NCBI RefSeq assembly: GCF_009557615.1
Contig: NZ_CP045652.1
Span: forward strand, 2,542,001 to 2,606,000
Reading direction: 5' to 3'
DNA from: Sphingobacteruim zhuxiongii
GTDB lineage: Bacteria; Bacteroidota; Bacteroidia; Sphingobacteriales; Sphingobacteriaceae
Length of the DNA stretch: 64,000 nt
Shown one piece after another: positions 63,250 to 64,000 of this stretch; the first letter of the stretch is position 1; each line of letters begins with the position of its first letter. A program made the position numbers and the translations under genes. Under the pieces are notes generated by a model. It did not search any database and was not told the origin of the DNA. It saw only the letters and a list, made by a program, of their open reading frames with translations.

Positions 63250-64000
63250 TTAGTATACGCTCTTGGAAATCTTATTTAGTAAGCTCTTCGCTTGATTTAG
63301 ATCCGCATTCCAATGATCTGTTCGCTCGACACTCTTGAATTTCTCAATGGCCTTATTTAGTTCGGAAAGCTCATTTGAATGCGCTTTTCTATTTAAAGCC
63401 TTTGATACAATTCGTACTTTTTCAAAATCCTGAATTCCTTCCAGCATCCGCTCGTATCGTATCGAACTACGTCCTTTTGGATAAACGATATAGGTATCCC
63501 CCGCTGGCCAAGTACGGAATCTAGAATCTTGCAGCGGATTCTCTACCCAAGAATTAAAAGCCCAACGCAACATGCCATCAAAACCAGTCGCTTGCGCATA
63601 CCAACCTAAATATGTCGATTCCGCAGGGTCAGAAAACGTAAATTGATTTGGAAAACCATCCGAGCAACAAATATAGAACGTCGTATTTAATCCTCTTTGT
63701 TTTCGATCTTTTAAATCCTGTTGAGAAAAAGGATGCTGTGCCGATATGCTGATATCATCACTATCGGGATAACGTTGATAAGTCTTTTGGTTATCAGCAT
63801 AAGATACGCCTAATTTTGGTGACACCTTCTTTAGAAGCGCCAATGCGGCATCCATTTGCTCGCGTTCACGCTCATCCATCGCGATATTTGTAATCTCTAA
63901 CCAGCCCTTAGACTCTAAATGCTTAACGAAATCCGTTAAGAAAGGTGTCCAGAGTTCTTCAAAAATTGCTGTCCCCGGCTTAGCAACAACATTTACTAAT
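63250..64000 (-). CDS. DUF4091 / GH123-like hydrolase, C-terminal part
   Basis: The frame is open to the window edge, so the gene starts outside; an internal ATG at 63879 is not the start. The visible 249 residues have the DUF4091 pattern: LTDFVKHLESKGWLEITNI, the acidic pair in AMDERERE (probable catalytic Asp-Glu of the GH123-type barrel), then GVSYADNQKTYQRYP, FYICCSDGFPNQF, GWYAQATGFDGMLRWAFNSW, and GRSSIRYERMLEGIQD. GH123 enzymes are beta-N-acetylgalactosaminidases. The domain is shared with unassigned proteins, so the substrate is uncertain. Confidence 0.82.
   Translation of the reverse strand, partial: LVNVVAKPGTAIFEELWTPFLTDFVKHLESKGWLEITNIAMDEREREQMDAALALLKKVSPKLGVSYADNQKTYQRYPDSDDISISAQHPFSQQDLKDRKQRGLNTTFYICCSDGFPNQFTFSDPAESTYLGWYAQATGFDGMLRWAFNSWVENPLQDSRFRTWPAGDTYIVYPKGRSSIRYERMLEGIQDFEKVRIVSKALNRKAHSNELSELNKAIEKFKSVERTDHWNADLNQAKSLLNKISKSVY

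Overview
The window comes from a member of the Bacteroidota, most likely the family Sphingobacteriaceae (Sphingobacterium-like); the genus is an inference. Three kinds of evidence agree. There is a SusC/SusD polysaccharide-utilisation locus (PUL) with its own ECF sigma and FecR-type anti-sigma factors. There are many short lipoproteins with C-terminal lipoboxes. All three tRNA genes are preceded by Bacteroidota-type promoters (TTG, 19-20 bases, then TAnnTTTG or a one-base variant). The DNA is moderately AT-rich, with long AT-rich gaps.

Layout. 1-4950: a secreted DUF4932-like protein cut by the window edge, small membrane proteins, methionine aminopeptidase divergent from an AraC-type regulator, a DUF4180 protein and a lipoprotein. 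5100-8770: a DHFR-like reductase, tRNA-Thr and ClpB. 9020-12300: a two-gene beta-oxidation operon (acyl-CoA dehydrogenase, then a hydratase/3-hydroxyacyl-CoA dehydrogenase fusion). 12560-16020: a lipoprotein, acetyltransferases and a methyltransferase. 16060-26690: a PUL on the minus strand, in transcription order sigma factor, FecR, SusC, SusD, a GH18-like protein without catalytic acids, a DUF1735-LamG protein and a DUF1735-GH18 endoglycosidase. The make-up suggests N-glycan (GlcNAc2-core) processing, but the SusC frame has an in-frame TAA. 27200-34640: an acetyltransferase, then a ThuA/MFS/TIM-barrel epimerase/cytochrome-c-propeller cluster. 34860-36020: a SufR-like iron-sulfur regulator divergent from a small protein gene, with two copies of a 17-base motif between them. 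36030-39360: miscellaneous genes. 39357-45454: a biotin operon (ferritin-like di-iron protein, bioF, bioD, bioB, bioA) divergent from a MocR-type regulator.

46370-53860 is an insertion hotspot bordered by tRNA-His and tRNA-Leu. It holds two nearly identical ISAon1-type (ISL3-like) elements in inverted orientation and a third, diverged element. All three have terminal inverted repeats and 8-bp target duplications that can be read directly. Between them lie an acyltransferase, a decayed secreted-protein gene and a lipoprotein. 53960-57850: a conserved unknown, a metallophosphoesterase, a lipoprotein, DoxX, and an STM3941-type gene with an internal stop. 57906-59722: an IS1182-family element. 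59746-64000: a GH92 alpha-mannosidase, a DMT transporter and the C-terminal part of a DUF4091/GH123-like hydrolase.

The two glycosidase areas fit together: an endoglycosidase would release N-glycans at the surface and GH92 would trim mannose. The most interesting item is the biotin operon. It shows no bioC, bioH, bioI or bioW, but begins with a gene whose product has a full ferritin-type di-iron signature (E26, E53xxH56, E125, E155xxH158). That makes it a candidate for an unassigned step, such as supply of the pimeloyl chain.
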